From Bathymodiolus thermophilus thioautotrophic gill symbiont (lineage in GTDB: Bacteria; Pseudomonadota; Gammaproteobacteria; PS1; Pseudothioglobaceae): a stretch of 64,000 nucleotides of DNA. Each line of letters starts with the position of its first letter. The first letter of the stretch is position 1. The translations under genes were made by a program, and so were the position numbers. The notes under the pieces were generated by a model. That model was not told where the DNA came from. It was given only the letters and a program-made list of their open reading frames with translations, and searched no databases. Where the stretch lies: positions 1,426,001 to 1,490,000 of the forward strand of contig NZ_CP024634.1 in assembly GCF_003711265.1 (NCBI RefSeq). Reading direction: 5' to 3'. Positions 42,301 through 44,942 of the stretch are shown here, one piece after another.

Positions 42301-43066
42301 CGATGACATCGGCATTTTAATCGGTGCTCACAATGTCATGGACTTAGGCAAAGGTAATGACCACGGCAAAGTATTTGGCAACAAAAACATCGTTTATCTA
42401 CGCGATGGCAACGACGAACTAGAAGTCGCCAGCCATCAGTCTTCTATTATGGCAAACGCCGGCGATGATTCTTTATATATGCACAAAAACTCAAGCGACA
42501 ACAAGATTGACGCAGGATCAGGTGATGACTTATTGTATTTAGGCGGCACAGAAAACAAAGTTACTGGTGGCACAGGCGCCGATATATTCATCGTTGGCAA
42601 CGACAACATCTTTAGCACAATCATCACCGATAAAGACGATTACATTGCTTTTGATTTAGACAGTTATCAAGACACCATGTATTACAAAAGCAACAACAAC
42701 CTTTTGATTAAACACCGATCGTTAATAAAACCCAACAAAGCCGACAGCGATTACCAAAGCGACAACACCGGCGTTGACATCGCCAAACAATACCGCAACC
42801 AAGAAGGCAGCGTGTTAATTGAAGACTATTTTGCCAATAGCAACAGCAATGAAAGTGCAAAAATCTGCATCAGCATTGACACCAACAACGACCGCTATCA
42901 CTATTTAGACAAGGCACAAATCAGTAAGTTAGTTGAATACATGTCATCCTTTGATTCCTTTGCTGATACCGAAGGTGTGGCTAACTATAAAAGAGAGGTT
43001 AATCAATTGTGGTCTGGTGCGAAGGTTGGCTATAATATGCCTGAAGTTATGAAGAGTTTGGTCTAG
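15437..43066 (+). CDS. MARTX-like giant toxin, gene 2 (9209 aa, complete)
   Basis: A single open frame of 27.6 kb. Approximate residues: 1-980 MARTX N-terminal glycine-rich repeats; 1020-1220 Gln/Asn-rich linker; 1220-3630 adhesin region (eight Ig-like, six lectin-like, two F5/8C-like domains); 3630-3880 linker; 3880-8020 payload; 8022-8262 last C80-type copy; 8350-9209 MARTX C-terminal region with acidic linker and GGxGDD repeats. Known MARTX toxins are roughly 3500-5300 aa, so this one is about twice as long. The extra length is the adhesin region and a payload of eleven C80-like copies in tandem units. No kinase-like domain is present, unlike genes 1 and 3. There is no signal peptide, as expected for type I export. 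The start has AAGG five bases upstream. The family call is firm; target and payload activity are unknown. Confidence 0.95.
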   Translation: MGSVVNIFRSVVDSIVYFVTGSYVGDDGDNTLTALGFAVWGDGVYMHGGNDTVYAASLKLDVYDTWGDLSIYGAAGLMNINKSDWGNMSVTGLSGAMTLRHTGRSGNINFDGAAASNDVYRHGNTGNISFLGIGISNRVINDVKYGNIDFTGAGMSNVVERRGGERGTIHFKGAGALNKVTNTANQGNIYFSGIGAYNKVERRGISGNIVFTGAGFYNKVTNITHQGNINFRGIGGYNKVERRGGYKGNVFFKGVGVGNHVINTAEYGNTDFIGGGGANVVKHSANGNLSFKGIGIINKVDHTGDYGNMTFIGGGGGNFITRSGIKGNGDLTILGGGNIVTWSTDGKLKAKLGGFRLNKIDRYGRGDTNLILISLGNIVNVDVSKGDLSLTGIGIANIVTYKGHGTLSAELFGGANIITREGTGDSILHLLAGANVFTDFSTGDISGSLLGGLNVVTKDGNGDINISMYGGGNVLTHIGDGDIQTRMLGGANVITKSGNGDIIALLFGLANVVTHIGNGNVYLLMLGIGNIATKVGDGDVIVGMFGTGNVLTHVGNGMTAALMISTGANFFTKVGNGATLAVMFSLGGNIFTHIGDGPSAVLMIGGQANIFTKIGNGASVAIMLAGTANVFTHIGNGFSAALMIGGCTNVFTKVGNGTTLATMIGGGNIFTHIGNGFSVAFAVGEANIVTKIGAGNLITAAIGQANIVTHINLAGSSDGNTVSLVIGQANIVTRISSLADFSVTVSPLDAIVSDPVLERHRLFPRGDIFSAPQKFLESGFDALKATGAALLGSNNEGSMVTFAVGRANIITHVGNGAMLGVGIGDANVISKVGLGQTIQAGIGRLNILTSVGDNDSLQIGIGEGNLITKVGSGHSAMVAIGKANITTKVGDGFHVGLSIGKFNVNTLVGDGIAVNALIGKYNLNTRVGHGVNVAVMKGDYNINVRYGDGMNVALAAGKGNITVKIGDGDFYGAMIEIRTNKQSVTAKMKALMQGMLSNLKETAKSVLVSQTIGTVINGDEADTTKLRGTSHSTPKTKTEYTQNVNSANKDIDQSQYQDTDANEDSDIDTQSSKDKQTVNTLKSDTRVNEEDANHDAQTVTAFLNNNNNSLIPTQRQGQGQSQTHSTGLDELNQSGQSDYHNSYTQFGNTDKITNGANQDIENSKGGIDKSKSKTQQELNNVKQRNQKNQLHQQKEQQGVSQRLGDAHLKNQEIGSKAIKQKGPALVAMKVYPTSQHPATKSVFEIGDKVMIALTMDRAMKYQEGKAKYAADSKVIINGLIFSLCANKGFADPSTNPDEITVKNTQLIFEHTVQINDAFTQGKSFAIQSFSDLIISGISDNDGYPPTFTNIIYPISLNNTIATKFDQRNLSVSGNTFQGYTISKESSDASWNTDAFSQESFVGDGYAIFTLNATSARKGLMLGLSTDNPDGSYKTIEHAVFIHNNKIKDVRNNNTKYTDLNYRYQAGDQIKIERHGTTIRYYHLDHNGNTLRILATQTGISATSALHIDTSIKDKNLTLTHVKLVKGLSNISPYTIDVHAPKPIADAWHIKGETSHTDNTSNTDNTGNANNILTIGDKIKVTLTLNEAVTLAKVGSNKIMIAGKAFLLTGENNTSTNTLEFVYTIQANDTIGTKDFNIDNQYDITLTDVKDTDGNNIDFSSITSPIQFSKTSLDTNFDIGGGNRITRTNDIYEKTSGAGWNADVTSAKGFVNDGYVIAKIGALGKSMMLGLSSDDTDNSYGSIDYALYADGGIGSKFVIYENGDREKDTGVAYAIGDYMKVVRSGTSIKYYHIKAADGPLAKGTLLYTSKKTSNANTQLFLDSAFLSVGAKLSAMQIFSNNHLPFSVDVYAPKPISTNAWQIDTTTADNNGVFTLGDKIKLTLTIDEAVTLAKVGSNKIMIAGKAFLLTGENGTVTNTLVFTYTVQINDKIDAQYFNISNKNDIILNNVTDSDGNNINFDSITYTTPVKLSNTSLDNNLTISNDKRITLTNGVYEKTTNAGWNSDVTSTKGFVNDGYVIAKIGALGKSMMLGLSSDDTDNSYGSIDYALYADGGIGSKFVIYENGDRKKDTGVAYAIGDYMKVVRSGTTIRYYHIKAADGLLAKGTLLYTSSKTSNANTQLFLDSAFHSIGAKLSEMQILSGNKPTLSVDVYAPKPTTNAWHIDCEPANSKGIFTIGDTIKATLTLDKRVTLANVGRNKIVVAGKEFLLTGTNGTVTNTLDFTYTIQANDKLIATSMRYDVLLTGVVDDKGNSVDMSNATSPVGLSNKLIDTDLVINTKPLIASFHSFVLPNLSTITHTDGVYEKILASNWNTNVTSAKGFTNDGYAIAKIGSLGKHMRVGLSSVNTNNSTHNMDYALYVSDNTFLIYEKGHYKKDTQVSYAVGDYIKIARSGSTIKYYHIKAADGALAKGTLLYTSNNTSNANTQLFLDSSLYGAGAKLSNMQIFSGSHVAFSVDVYAPKPTKDAWHISGTVNDQGAFALGNEIKITLNIDEAVTLAKVGSNKIIIAGKEFLLTGTNGTVTKTLEFAYTVQLNDKINSAFLIDNKDDIVLTDIKDTDGNSIDFGNLSNGIDITPNSQNLALNNKGLATITTNITRWYANNTNSNIQRMTDGNTRANGALDYATHPKNADGKHILFDFKGVNYNNGSFKLYNRKILTSRINGSVVEFLKDGVVVSIRTISDAGNVIEITPSSDIVFDQVKLTFSGDLQNFREVEIFGKNASLSIDAGAPEPLKHNAWRINRDIADSGGAFTVGNEIKVTLRLDEAVTLAKVDSNKITIANKDFFLTGTNGDTTKTLTFTYTVQANDNINAEDFNINSKKDIVLNDIKDTDGNNINFSSITGAVSLANASLNTDFVIGGNNRITHINGVYKKTANANWNADVASTKGFVNDGYVIAKIGASNKKVMLGLSSNNSNNSYDSLDYALYADPGTNKTLIVYESSERIYCTGVTYAKGDYMKVVRSGTSIKYYHIKAADGPLAKGTLLYTSKKTSNANTQLFLDSAFHDVGATLSEMQIFSGNYSALSIDVHAPKPITNAWHTNSIPNNNNSSTNDNDNDNNNDNNTKKSKNISKGVFTLGDQIKVTLTLDKRITLANVGKNKVIIAGKEFLLTGVNGKITNILEFAYTVQVNDKIDTAFHINNKNNDIVLIDIKDTDGNNINLSKVPNSIDIIPNIQNLSLSKQGLATISTNVSSWYTDDAATNIQRMTDGNTSASGALDYATHPMHADGKHILFDFGAANYSNGSFKLYNRESFTNRINGSVVEFLKDGVVVLSRTISNAGNIVTITPATYVIFDQVKLTFSGDAQNFREIEIFGKNSNLSIDSGAPEPLKNNAWHINRDVADSNGEFNVGDEIKVTLTLDEAVTLAKVGSNKIIIANKAFFLTGTNGTTTNTLEFTHTVTINDQINAKDFDIDNKNDIILIDVKDTHGNNINFSNITRSIELANIPLDTNFNINNSNANDNNNSNNIIHTGNLYEKTANTGWNTNITSAKGFTDNGSVIVKIGSNNKALMVGLSTNNNSDSNNNNNDNNNPTTSFAIHINNTGNINAVYENNQCVKEFPTDQYLYSAGDYLKIERDNTTINYYLIKANDQATKGTLLYTSSQILSANTKLFSNSALHDIGAQISNIQMFDDNKSSLSIKAKMSTSTTNPLGDNDTFDQTSGNYQLNNNSRTGTSTNNNNPNNPNNPNNPQNTQEEQNTQTAQKWFKPTINHHFFQNLPSSQNLPSSQAPQIFIITGLSNANVDLAMQLKTKHDIVIYYNTTTNQIEYLYGQENDIEVTRIEYHIIANGKSINTLVEDTLNNTYTVNTDDDPDDDIDTQAIVAQLQQAITTNRANTRLHANWLTRHSFAKRGLPFTPTPTTPNTQPSTQPNTQPNPQSTQKTSKYQSNIIVQNSNDPTVIEAANALFNKHPTTSILVKFDQNGNLITLKGAPYTPTGDTRINFVDHGTNLSQEGAQSLANKAQTLHQTYSNTNTNIKRIALVGCDTDGVNQSLAKVFAKTIYRDTPALKNAEVTGRKGQVQVNKEGTKTMTTGGSKTIYSWNEEVEGNIKERTETVKSHSDDLENPLGKFDDEIKAIEVLLKKESIDEDAKEVLTDALEEYKRARKEFTMDRYESGIVMVQSAASKLQDLKECQDVEIKKQLDRILDFTHAQISAVDSWEREQLSSGVNKFLSAARNEMKGWHFSQAITRYKRFLQYQENHPRKEANLQKMEEQQDKLLKGIKETAWYMLDKVDHALTQENLEIEKIEPLEGLIRFLKNHLDFFDDDMQDAIKTTNSSIAQARLQTWGQDKIVDSYEAPPIGYDARVIVQLEDDRVVAESVASLAGKHFKQSTLIQMNRDGSYRTIHGPKLEDIKGNVKVVFDGHGDRHNKTMGGRSADDIVEHVILLRGKLTGGATIATVAIKGCDAGPDYGKDVLIGLNENNLRPRVTSRNSVAKTGNSGRQSIGGLYHFDENKTAWQYDENNKIVTVAPYSDEQYHMTVSVDKNGLLSVVQTHENKPWETFEGELKVRVWAGDYDDTLSALKLFQGKLKEQGASMKQINIKTGADGVDWADKFNVFTYAEHIRKMSDETDANVLSHSVSDFHEGTAVVNYKDAPSHERVALTPEYAIRFTDDNPSNLVSFSYSDYSHPVFDMSTTPDANIRLSIDVSTGEYINEEVLLQLQSAQEAAGKFAISGVEIITEESDPVLMQDYKNLVDYLSKELKVKVEVCRYRSDNEPDRELWLSKNPKDSKIKVHHLAETTSHQNTPIHNWSDLSQEQIDKLATESQKPKPSLANHDHQVLIQTEADDNVKDNTSRLASKHPTQTTIVQMQKDGTYKVVYGAKLENITGRVKMVAVGYGREKNGAQTLGGRNESELSDNILTLKRDLNPTNTTIGRTSLVACNLESNNPTNNPDSQYGKQVIQRLHQGGINGDLSVRSSYVGIQPDGTKVTSNTGVDNWKHKDSEAKTVYSYDKNGKVESKVYDGNGVLVKYNGQHLDGTRYKSNVIVQNSDNATVAEAANALFNKHPNTSVIVKFDQNGNLVTLKGEAYTPTGDIRVNFVDHGVNLTQEGAQSLADKARILQQTYGNSNTKIKRMALVGCDTDGVDQALTRNFANAVYNDMPALKQTEITGRTGQVQVNDNGTKTMTTGGTKTIYSWDNDGGGIAQKTETVKSYSDSLENPLGKFDDQIKEIDALLKITPMSESTKKILTDTRNAFSDINYIYQTAPSSIEHIMGLMAKHGLELKAYLDEHKDTQVKESLEAFRDSLNAQCADLQFEIETRLNEEFSNILKEKSENQVLKLIAFHEKLPSKTNQHSQLAWLTYQSLEKMKRAASNTLSKMEDRVSTLDALSGEEKIRVLAEVSKHINDLYENLEYFKEAVQTKIKEFKTKTLPLLELSTWDKEKVVDVYRVPLVDDNAFRVVVQLSNNIAYGASTLASKHFGNSTLIHMDEYGNYRVVYGSELESIPDGTEVKFEILGHSNAVKKTMGKRTAADMAKSILDLKAHIPKTVDVTAVSLKGCSAGVDYGKDVLIEFNKKNFKPVVSSKLSTTEMHPFGRTFTSRVYHSEDNRTAWKYDENDKIVAVPYSDEKHHIVLFIDEEGNPKVIKTHDNKDWKKFKGELRVKVVAENFPSAPDALKDFQAQLKTQGAKMSQIDIETGGKDWFKGRPNNTLRTYGNITRLMSGFIESNITLRVDSGPYSGTTIFGYKDAPHREIVAHGPEYVVSYSDEWKNNYIAFDYNRYNIPLFCMPIKSYADVVPYIYIAESHTKEMVLSQLQKAKKEAGESSILKVVVITDPRYLIPEQESKDLVDYLSQKLGVRIERFHKDTDSSKPRLLLSKNPGDSEAQVHGHLAETTLHQDTPLHNWDALSQDQINKLDTESQKPKLSLANHDHQVLIQTEADDNVKDNTSRLASKHPTQTTIVQMQKDGTYKVVYGAKLENITGRVKMVAVGYGREKNGVQTLGGRNESELSDNILTLKRDLNPTDTTIGRTSLVACNLESNNLTDNPDSQYGKQVIQRLHQGGINGDLSVRSSYVGIQPDGTKVTSNTGVDNWKHKDSEAKTVYSYDKNGKVESKVYDNNGVLVKYNGQHLDGTRYKSNVIVQNSDNATVAEAANALFNKHPNTSVIVKFDQNGNLVTLKGEAYTPTGDIRVNFVDHGVNLTQEGAQSLADKARILQQTYGNSNTKIKRMALVGCDTDGVDQALTRNFANAVYNDMPALKQTEITGRTGQVQVNDNGTKTMTTGGTKTIYSWDNDGRGIAQKTETVKSYSDSLENPLGKFDDQIKEIDALLKITPMSESTKKILTDTRNAFSDINYIYQTAPDSLQHIMGLMEKHKLELKAYLDEHKDTQAKESLEAFRDSLNAQCADLQFEIETRLNEEFSKISKGKSENRTLELIDFHKRLLDKASVYLDFYSVWHEHEILYEIKKTLDATLNKVEDIANKASSLDTDEKIKALAEADKYINYLYEYSEYFAEADQTRIKEFKTRTLPLLELSTWNKVKVANTYYVPLVDNSFRVIVQLSDDLTLNTASLASKHFGNSTLVQMDKYGNYRVVYGPELGSIPDGKKVKFEILGHGSDVKKTMGKRTAADMAKNILDLKEHIPKTVDVTAVSLKGCCAGADYGKNVLIELHKENFKPIVSSKLGLVEIHPFGRTFTSRVYHSEDNRTAWKYDENDKIVAVPYADEKHHIVISVDEEDNPKVIKTHNNKDWKEFKGNLRVKVEAGENLSSTLDTLEEFQAQLKIQGAKMSQIDIETGEQDWLGGRPKNTLQTYGSRVRIMTQFIGSNITLHIDSGLHSGSTVFSYKDASNSEIVIHSPEYLVGYSDVQPSNVISFTYDETNIPRLAVPIKFNPNVALQIAIPDEFYTKEMVLSQLQQAKKEVAETSSVFKAMVITGPRYLMPEQESKDLLDYLSQKLGVRIERSHKDTDSSKLRLLLSKNPGDSEAQVHGHLAHQDTPLHNWDALSQDQINKLDTESQKPKLSLANHDHQILIQTEADDNVKDNTSRLASKHPTQTTIVQMQKDGAYKVVYGTKLENITGRVKMVVVGYDREENGVQTLGGRNESELSDNILTLKRDLTPPANAKIGRTSLVACNLESNNLTDNPDSQYGKQVIQRLHQGGINGDLSVRSSYVGIQPDGTKVTSNTGVDNWKHKDSEAKTVYSYDKNGKVESKVYDNNGVLVKYNGQHLDGTRYKSNIIVQNSDNATVVEAANALFNKRPNTSVIVKFDQNGNLVTLKGEAYTPTGGTRVNFVDHGTNLSQEGAQSLADKARILQQTYGNSDTKIKRMALVGCDTDGVNQSLTRHFAHTVYNDTPALKQTEITGRTGQVQVNADGTKTMTTGGTKTIYSWNGSRGGITQRTETIKRYSDSLENPLGKFDDQIKEIDALLKITPMSESTKKILTDTRNTFIGINYIYQTTPDLVEYIMGLMEKHELELKAYLDEHKDTQVKESLEAFRDSLNAQYADLQFEIETRLNEEFSNILKKKSTDQVLKLITFYEKLLSKTNQHSQLAWLTHQSLEEIKRAGSNTLSKMENWANVVSFLDDKGKTIALTEINKNINNLYEHLEYFKEADQAKIKEFKTKTLINLGLGKWSKKEVVDTYHVPLVDDNAFRVIVQLSDDLALDTAGLAGKHFGNSTLIQMDEYGNYRVIYGPELEGIPDGKKVKFELLGHGGTNEKTMGGRTAADMARSILDLKEHIPKTVDVTAVSLKGCSAGADYGKDVLIELNKENFKPVVSSKLGTTEVYVGRAFTSRGYHSEDKRAAWKYDENDKIVAVPYSDEKHHIVISVDEGGNPKVIKTHDNKDWRKFKGELRVKVVAGERSNTLNALIDFQAQLKTQGAKMSQIDIETGEQDWLKGRPNNTLRSYGRQTRSMGEFIESNITLHIGSGPYDGTTVFSYKNAPGREIVVNSPEYLVSYSDAWSSKLISFDCDRDNIPFFAVPTKCNPDITLNVIISAEGFAKEMVLSQLQKAKKEIGDSSVLKIRVSTGLQYLMPEQESKDLMNYLSQELGVRIERAHMAASGSKFKLLLSKNPGDPEIKVHDHLAETTPHQDTPLHNWADLSQEQINKLTTEAQKPQPSLANHDHQVLIQTEADGNVRDSTFRLASKHPAQTTIVQMQKDGTHQVVYGLDLEDITGKVKMVAVGYGREKDGAQTMGGRTADELSANITELNRALAGNADIQRISIVGCNMESDNPTDNNDSQYGRRMVEKLSQSNIKAPVAVRSSYVAVDENGRKLTSNTGAGNWMHKDSAAKTVYSLGATGAVVSRVYNDEGTLIKYNGRRLNEDLDNDKNTQGAENQETSDKHAQGQGQGQGQSESETETTKQKLDDIDKRQTDFANSVNQNKLRRLPNGNAPANNDNENTKTGGMSAPALNVQIDIGGGDHASLFGGSTNVDVKVGNGAHHTLMYGSNNVLVSIGDIGDSSRFVEIGGYRALEGVQILIGTKNVVVNHGVRNDLIIATDPSFPMIPFVNPFDGSANILGSLQGMADISNSGQNALWSWKKTKKFATSMSSLDRTSDTNYEKILISGGQNAVSDRGLKYDIEMALNKQANNFMQRESKRQQAKQNFKEHISNFSLNLTIGGQGSDILIGNGNFSFMFGDTFSSVLDTTVASLFGIMQQGYTLDGQPKTTFTYTPSNVKTKLINGILNGMASQAKDITFGDILGYKYTNFGHIYKAVANTPDLSLSNLLKELLGTVSDTFSNSITALSEPERIVKALVAGGESFKDMGENTLDALGIKDKDKDDDDNDDNNDDDNNNDNDENNKDENNNTNTGDNDSESKKNKSNKAFGFSGLKLPSLFNMFTPNLIKTLSSLPELAETLSSSISTDSANIKDKALELFSDIGFMSNDGDLFFNIGAQNFAWGGDGKDLFALMGTNNNVWGGKGDDVAYVIGEGNTISGNQGDDSAVYVGQNHMFIGGEGDDIGVASGRYNTLFGGTGRDQLWAFGEGAYITGNEGDDYLVSTGNYGKIHGHTGDDIGILIGAHNVMDLGKGNDHGKVFGNKNIVYLRDGNDELEVASHQSSIMANAGDDSLYMHKNSSDNKIDAGSGDDLLYLGGTENKVTGGTGADIFIVGNDNIFSTIITDKDDYIAFDLDSYQDTMYYKSNNNLLIKHRSLIKPNKADSDYQSDNTGVDIAKQYRNQEGSVLIEDYFANSNSNESAKICISIDTNNDRYHYLDKAQISKLVEYMSSFDSFADTEGVANYKREVNQLWSGAKVGYNMPEVMKSLV
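18500..19100 (+). other. Gln/Asn/Asp-rich linker (gene 2)
   Basis: A low-complexity hydrophilic spacer between the glycine repeats and the adhesin region. It contains a QGQGQSQ run (about 18775-18800). In gene 3 the same point has extra TQ and Q repeats (about 48445-48500), so the tract varies in length while staying in frame. Confidence 0.8.
19100..26335 (+). other. Adhesin-like region of gene 2 (Ig-like, lectin-like and discoidin-like domains)
   Basis: The order is Ig1 (19105), L1 (19530), Ig2 (20035), L2 (20460), Ig3 (20960), L3 (21360), Ig4 (21870), L4 (22255), Ig5 (22790), F1 (23165), Ig6 (23590), L5 (23990), Ig7 (24490), F2 (24955), Ig8 (25380) and L6 (25780). Ig units carry GD.IKVTLTLDEAVTLAKVG and DTDGN motifs. 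L units carry YEKT..GWN, IKYYHIKA and KGTLLYTS. F units carry GLATI.TN...WY, MTDGNT and RE.EIFG, as in F5/8C/fucolectin domains. The known analogy is large type I-secreted adhesins. Such a region is not part of the Vibrio MARTX toxins I know. Confidence 0.65.
26336..27072 (+). other. Asn/Pro/Thr-rich linker with a peptidase-like half domain (gene 2)
   Basis: Nearly identical to 1261-1979. It holds the NNP run (about 26455-26500), the short C80-like half (about 26617-26830), an Asp-rich run and the TQP tandem repeat. It separates the adhesin region from the payload. Confidence 0.5.
27011..27046 (+). repeat. 12-bp coding tandem repeat, 3 copies ((N/S)TQP)
   Basis: Three in-frame copies (NTQP, STQP, NTQP), against two in gene 1 and four in gene 3. 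Confidence 0.85.
29636..32923 (+). repeat. Payload tandem unit 1 (C-A-H-B-D, about 3.3 kb)
   Basis: First full copy of a 1096-codon unit that starts at HLAETT and ends at the D segment (LSKNPGD). The shorter stretch 27073-29635 is the same unit without its C part and is more diverged. Confidence 0.85.
32924..36223 (+). repeat. Payload tandem unit 2 (C-A-H-B-D, about 3.3 kb)
   Basis: Second copy, 1100 codons. Its C and A parts are nearly identical in DNA to those of unit 1 (29750-30960 against 33040-34250). The middle of H and most of D differ more, so the copies diverge unevenly. Confidence 0.85.
36224..39502 (+). repeat. Payload tandem unit 3 (C-A-H-B-D, about 3.3 kb)
   Basis: Third copy, 1093 codons. 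A few codons are missing at the start of C (the AETT stretch) compared with units 1 and 2. The first part of H (about 37490-37800) is close to units 1 and 2. Confidence 0.85.
39455..43058 (+). repeat. 3' direct repeat, copy 2
   Basis: Second copy of the 3' block, starting around the ttatcaaaaaaccccgga stretch. Small in-frame length changes occur in the QGQG and acidic linkers. Confidence 0.9.
39503..40220 (+). other. Last C80-type peptidase copy of gene 2 (His replaced by Tyr)
   Basis: Standard MARTX CPD position. The VGYGR turn has Tyr at 39809-39811, and the VGCN Cys is at 39938-39940. Nearly identical to 11692-12410, so the His loss predates the duplication of the genes. Confidence 0.8.
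40221..43066 (+). other. MARTX C-terminal region, acidic linker and RTX repeats (gene 2)
   Basis: Same make-up as 12411-15240. The acidic linker (about 41600-41700) is a few codons longer than in gene 1. Calcium-binding GG.GDD repeats lie at about 41930-42620, and the protein ends with a Leu-Val instead of Leu-Ala. The downstream DNA is unrelated to that after gene 1. Confidence 0.88.
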
Positions 43067-43118
43067 GGGTCTTTATATAAATTATGAATGATGAGCAAAA
43101 TTCAATTTTTGCTAAGTG

Positions 43119-43357
43119 GGTAAAATAATCATCTTGCAACGCTATTACAACCTATCAGACGAACAATGCGAGTTTCAAATCAAAGTCTGCTTCTCTTTTA
43201 TGGACTTTTTAGACATTAAATTAAACAATAAAGTACCCAATGAAAAATACTATTTGGATATTTAAAAAGACTCAAAGAATACAATCCAAGTGAAACCTTA
43301 TTTGGTTTATTTACCCACAACCTGCAAAAAAAAGGTATGATTACTAAAACAGGTTCG
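43119..43357 (+). pseudogene. Remnant of an IS5-family transposase (two frameshifts, ends missing)
   Basis: Bases 43119-43265 read IIILQRYYNLSDEQCEFQIK, then FMDFLDIKLNNKVP, and hit a stop. The homology continues as TIWIFKK in the next frame (around 43246-43267) and as RLKEYNPSETLFGLF...KKGMITKTGS in the third frame (43268 to about 43350). This is the conserved N-terminal third of IS5-type transposases. The start, the DDE catalytic part and the inverted repeats are missing. It marks an old insertion between gene 2 and the metalloprotease gene. Confidence 0.75.
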
Positions 43358-43400
43358 TATGTTTGGTGCTTCGTTTGTATGCGCCCTTGATATTCAAATT

Positions 43401-43407
43401 AAAGGAG
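43401..43407 (+). promoter_or_regulatory. Ribosome-binding site of the metalloprotease gene (AAAGGAG)
   Basis: A strong AAAGGAG lies five bases before the ATG at 43413. It favours this start over the in-frame ATG 18 codons upstream (43359), which would hide the signal peptide and overlap the transposase remnant. Confidence 0.8.
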
Positions 43408-43412
43408 AAGCA

Positions 43413-44738
43413 ATGGATAAAAAAATTTTACTTTTTTGTGTAAGCTTTTTTTGCTTATCATCTGTTAATGCTTTGGAATTACCAAAAAATACACATGTTA
43501 TTGGCGAGCGATCTCTTGATCTGTGGTTTTGGAAATTAGATTCATCCATAGATGATCAGGATGACATTGAAAACAATGTGTTGAAAACAATATCCAGTGT
43601 AGGTACTGATGTTCATGTTCATGCACATTGGCTAGGTTCTGATTATGAAAATTACCAAGATTTTAAAAATGTCATTCATAAAGTTAGCAACAGTCGAAAT
43701 CAAGTGGATGAATTTGCTTCTTATATCCGTAGCAACTATACTGATAGAGTCAATAATTATCATATATTAATGGCAGAGGGTGAATGGGGTGACAGCTTAG
43801 GGGAGGCACTGGAGTTAGTGTCTCGTTTTGCTGTAGTATCTGATGATATGGATTATACCGCTGCTCATGAAATGGGTCATATGTTGGGCGCTGTACACAA
43901 CCAGGATACAAATTGGTTTTCAGCATCAATTATGTATTCAAGCTCAATTTGGCTTTATGGCAGACAGAATAAATTCTGGAGCAGTGCCAACAAAAACATA
44001 GTTAAAAAAACCCTTGAAGAGTTAAAACGCTTTTTGTATGATAAATCAATTAGCACCAGATACTCGCACTTTGATGGTAGCACCACCAATGCAAAAGAAT
44101 ATAAAGGATTGAGTAGCGATAAGGGCAATAAGGCAATCATTTATAAACTATTGGTTGAAAAAAACACGACCTACACTATCGCCATAACAGATGCAAATTT
44201 TGACACTTACCTATATGTTTACGATAAGAATGGAAGGCAGCTTGATAAAAATAACGACAGCAACCACTTCTTAATTCAATGCGGGTGGCGGTGTTTTCTG
44301 CTACCTAGTGATGATAACGCCTTCTTACGGAGTAGGATAGACAATCAAAACTTTGGCTCTGCTAAAGAAGTCTATATTGTTGTTAGTGGGAACAAACATG
44401 ATGATCATGGTAACTTTAGTCTTAATTTAAGCAGTTACAAAACCTTTATTATTGAAGACAATAGCACCCTAAGATCGCTAAAAAATAACGCACCCAAACT
44501 TAAAGAATACATTGATTCAAACAACAAAGTTTGGCTCAAGACTCGTAATGGCGCATGGACTGAAAACATTGTATTGCCACAAGGCGTTAACGAAAGCAAA
44601 AAAGTGACACTTACCGTTGATTCTGATTGGCCAGTCAAGGTCATATTCACCATTAACAATGTTAGAAAAACCCGTACAGTCCTGCGTGGACAAGAGATTT
44701 CTTGTGTTTATACCAAGGATGGCTGGCTGGTTAAGTAA
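43413..44738 (+). CDS. Secreted zinc metalloprotease (metzincin type) with PPC-like domain
   Basis: A 441-residue protein. It starts with a Sec signal peptide (Lys-rich start, LLFCVSFFCLSS core, likely cut after VNA, about residue 20). The zinc site HEMGHMLGAVH (His152, Glu153, His156, His162) fits the metzincin pattern HExxHxxGxxH. A Met-turn-like SIMYS follows (Met174). At about residues 225-345 a segment with YKLLVEKNTTYTI and FDTYLYVYDKNG looks like a bacterial pre-peptidase C-terminal (PPC) domain. The last 80 residues (VWLKTRNGAWTENIVLP) recall the small beta-sandwich domain of StcE-like proteases. It is likely exported to act on host or matrix proteins, perhaps mucins; the substrate is inference. 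It sits alone between two toxin genes, after the IS5 remnant. Confidence 0.85.
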   Translation: MDKKILLFCVSFFCLSSVNALELPKNTHVIGERSLDLWFWKLDSSIDDQDDIENNVLKTISSVGTDVHVHAHWLGSDYENYQDFKNVIHKVSNSRNQVDEFASYIRSNYTDRVNNYHILMAEGEWGDSLGEALELVSRFAVVSDDMDYTAAHEMGHMLGAVHNQDTNWFSASIMYSSSIWLYGRQNKFWSSANKNIVKKTLEELKRFLYDKSISTRYSHFDGSTTNAKEYKGLSSDKGNKAIIYKLLVEKNTTYTIAITDANFDTYLYVYDKNGRQLDKNNDSNHFLIQCGWRCFLLPSDDNAFLRSRIDNQNFGSAKEVYIVVSGNKHDDHGNFSLNLSSYKTFIIEDNSTLRSLKNNAPKLKEYIDSNNKVWLKTRNGAWTENIVLPQGVNESKKVTLTVDSDWPVKVIFTINNVRKTRTVLRGQEISCVYTKDGWLVK

Positions 44739-44942
44739 AGTTCTTATATTTTAGGGTATTAAAGATTAGATTTAAAAAATTTCCAAGTGAGTAAAGTGAT
44801 AAGCAAAGCAATCTTGTTTTAAAACTGATGGGTATCCAGAGACCACCTTTAATAACTTTCTGCTACAGTGTTTATGCTTATGAAGAATTTAGAAATAAGA
44901 GGAGCAAGACGAATAATATCACCCATACTAAGGATAAAATTT
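44739..44942 (+). other. Intergenic stretch upstream of gene 3
   Basis: A+T-rich DNA with no convincing gene. Just before the short ORF at 44943 there is an AAGGA ribosome-binding site (44930-44934). A promoter for gene 3 is expected here, but I could not pick a clear -35/-10 pair. No terminator hairpin is evident after the metalloprotease stop. Confidence 0.4.

Noticed and set aside
43067..43118. Terminator after gene 2
   Set aside because: No stable hairpin followed by a T run is visible in the 50 bases after the stop.
43359..43412. Upstream ATG (43359) as start of the metalloprotease
   Set aside because: It has no good ribosome-binding site, abuts the transposase relic and would bury the signal peptide. 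The ATG at 43413 has AAAGGAG five bases upstream.
44868..44942. Longer version of the gene 3 leader ORF starting at 44868
   Set aside because: No Shine-Dalgarno at suitable spacing and no counterpart before gene 2. The shared start is ATGACA at 44943.
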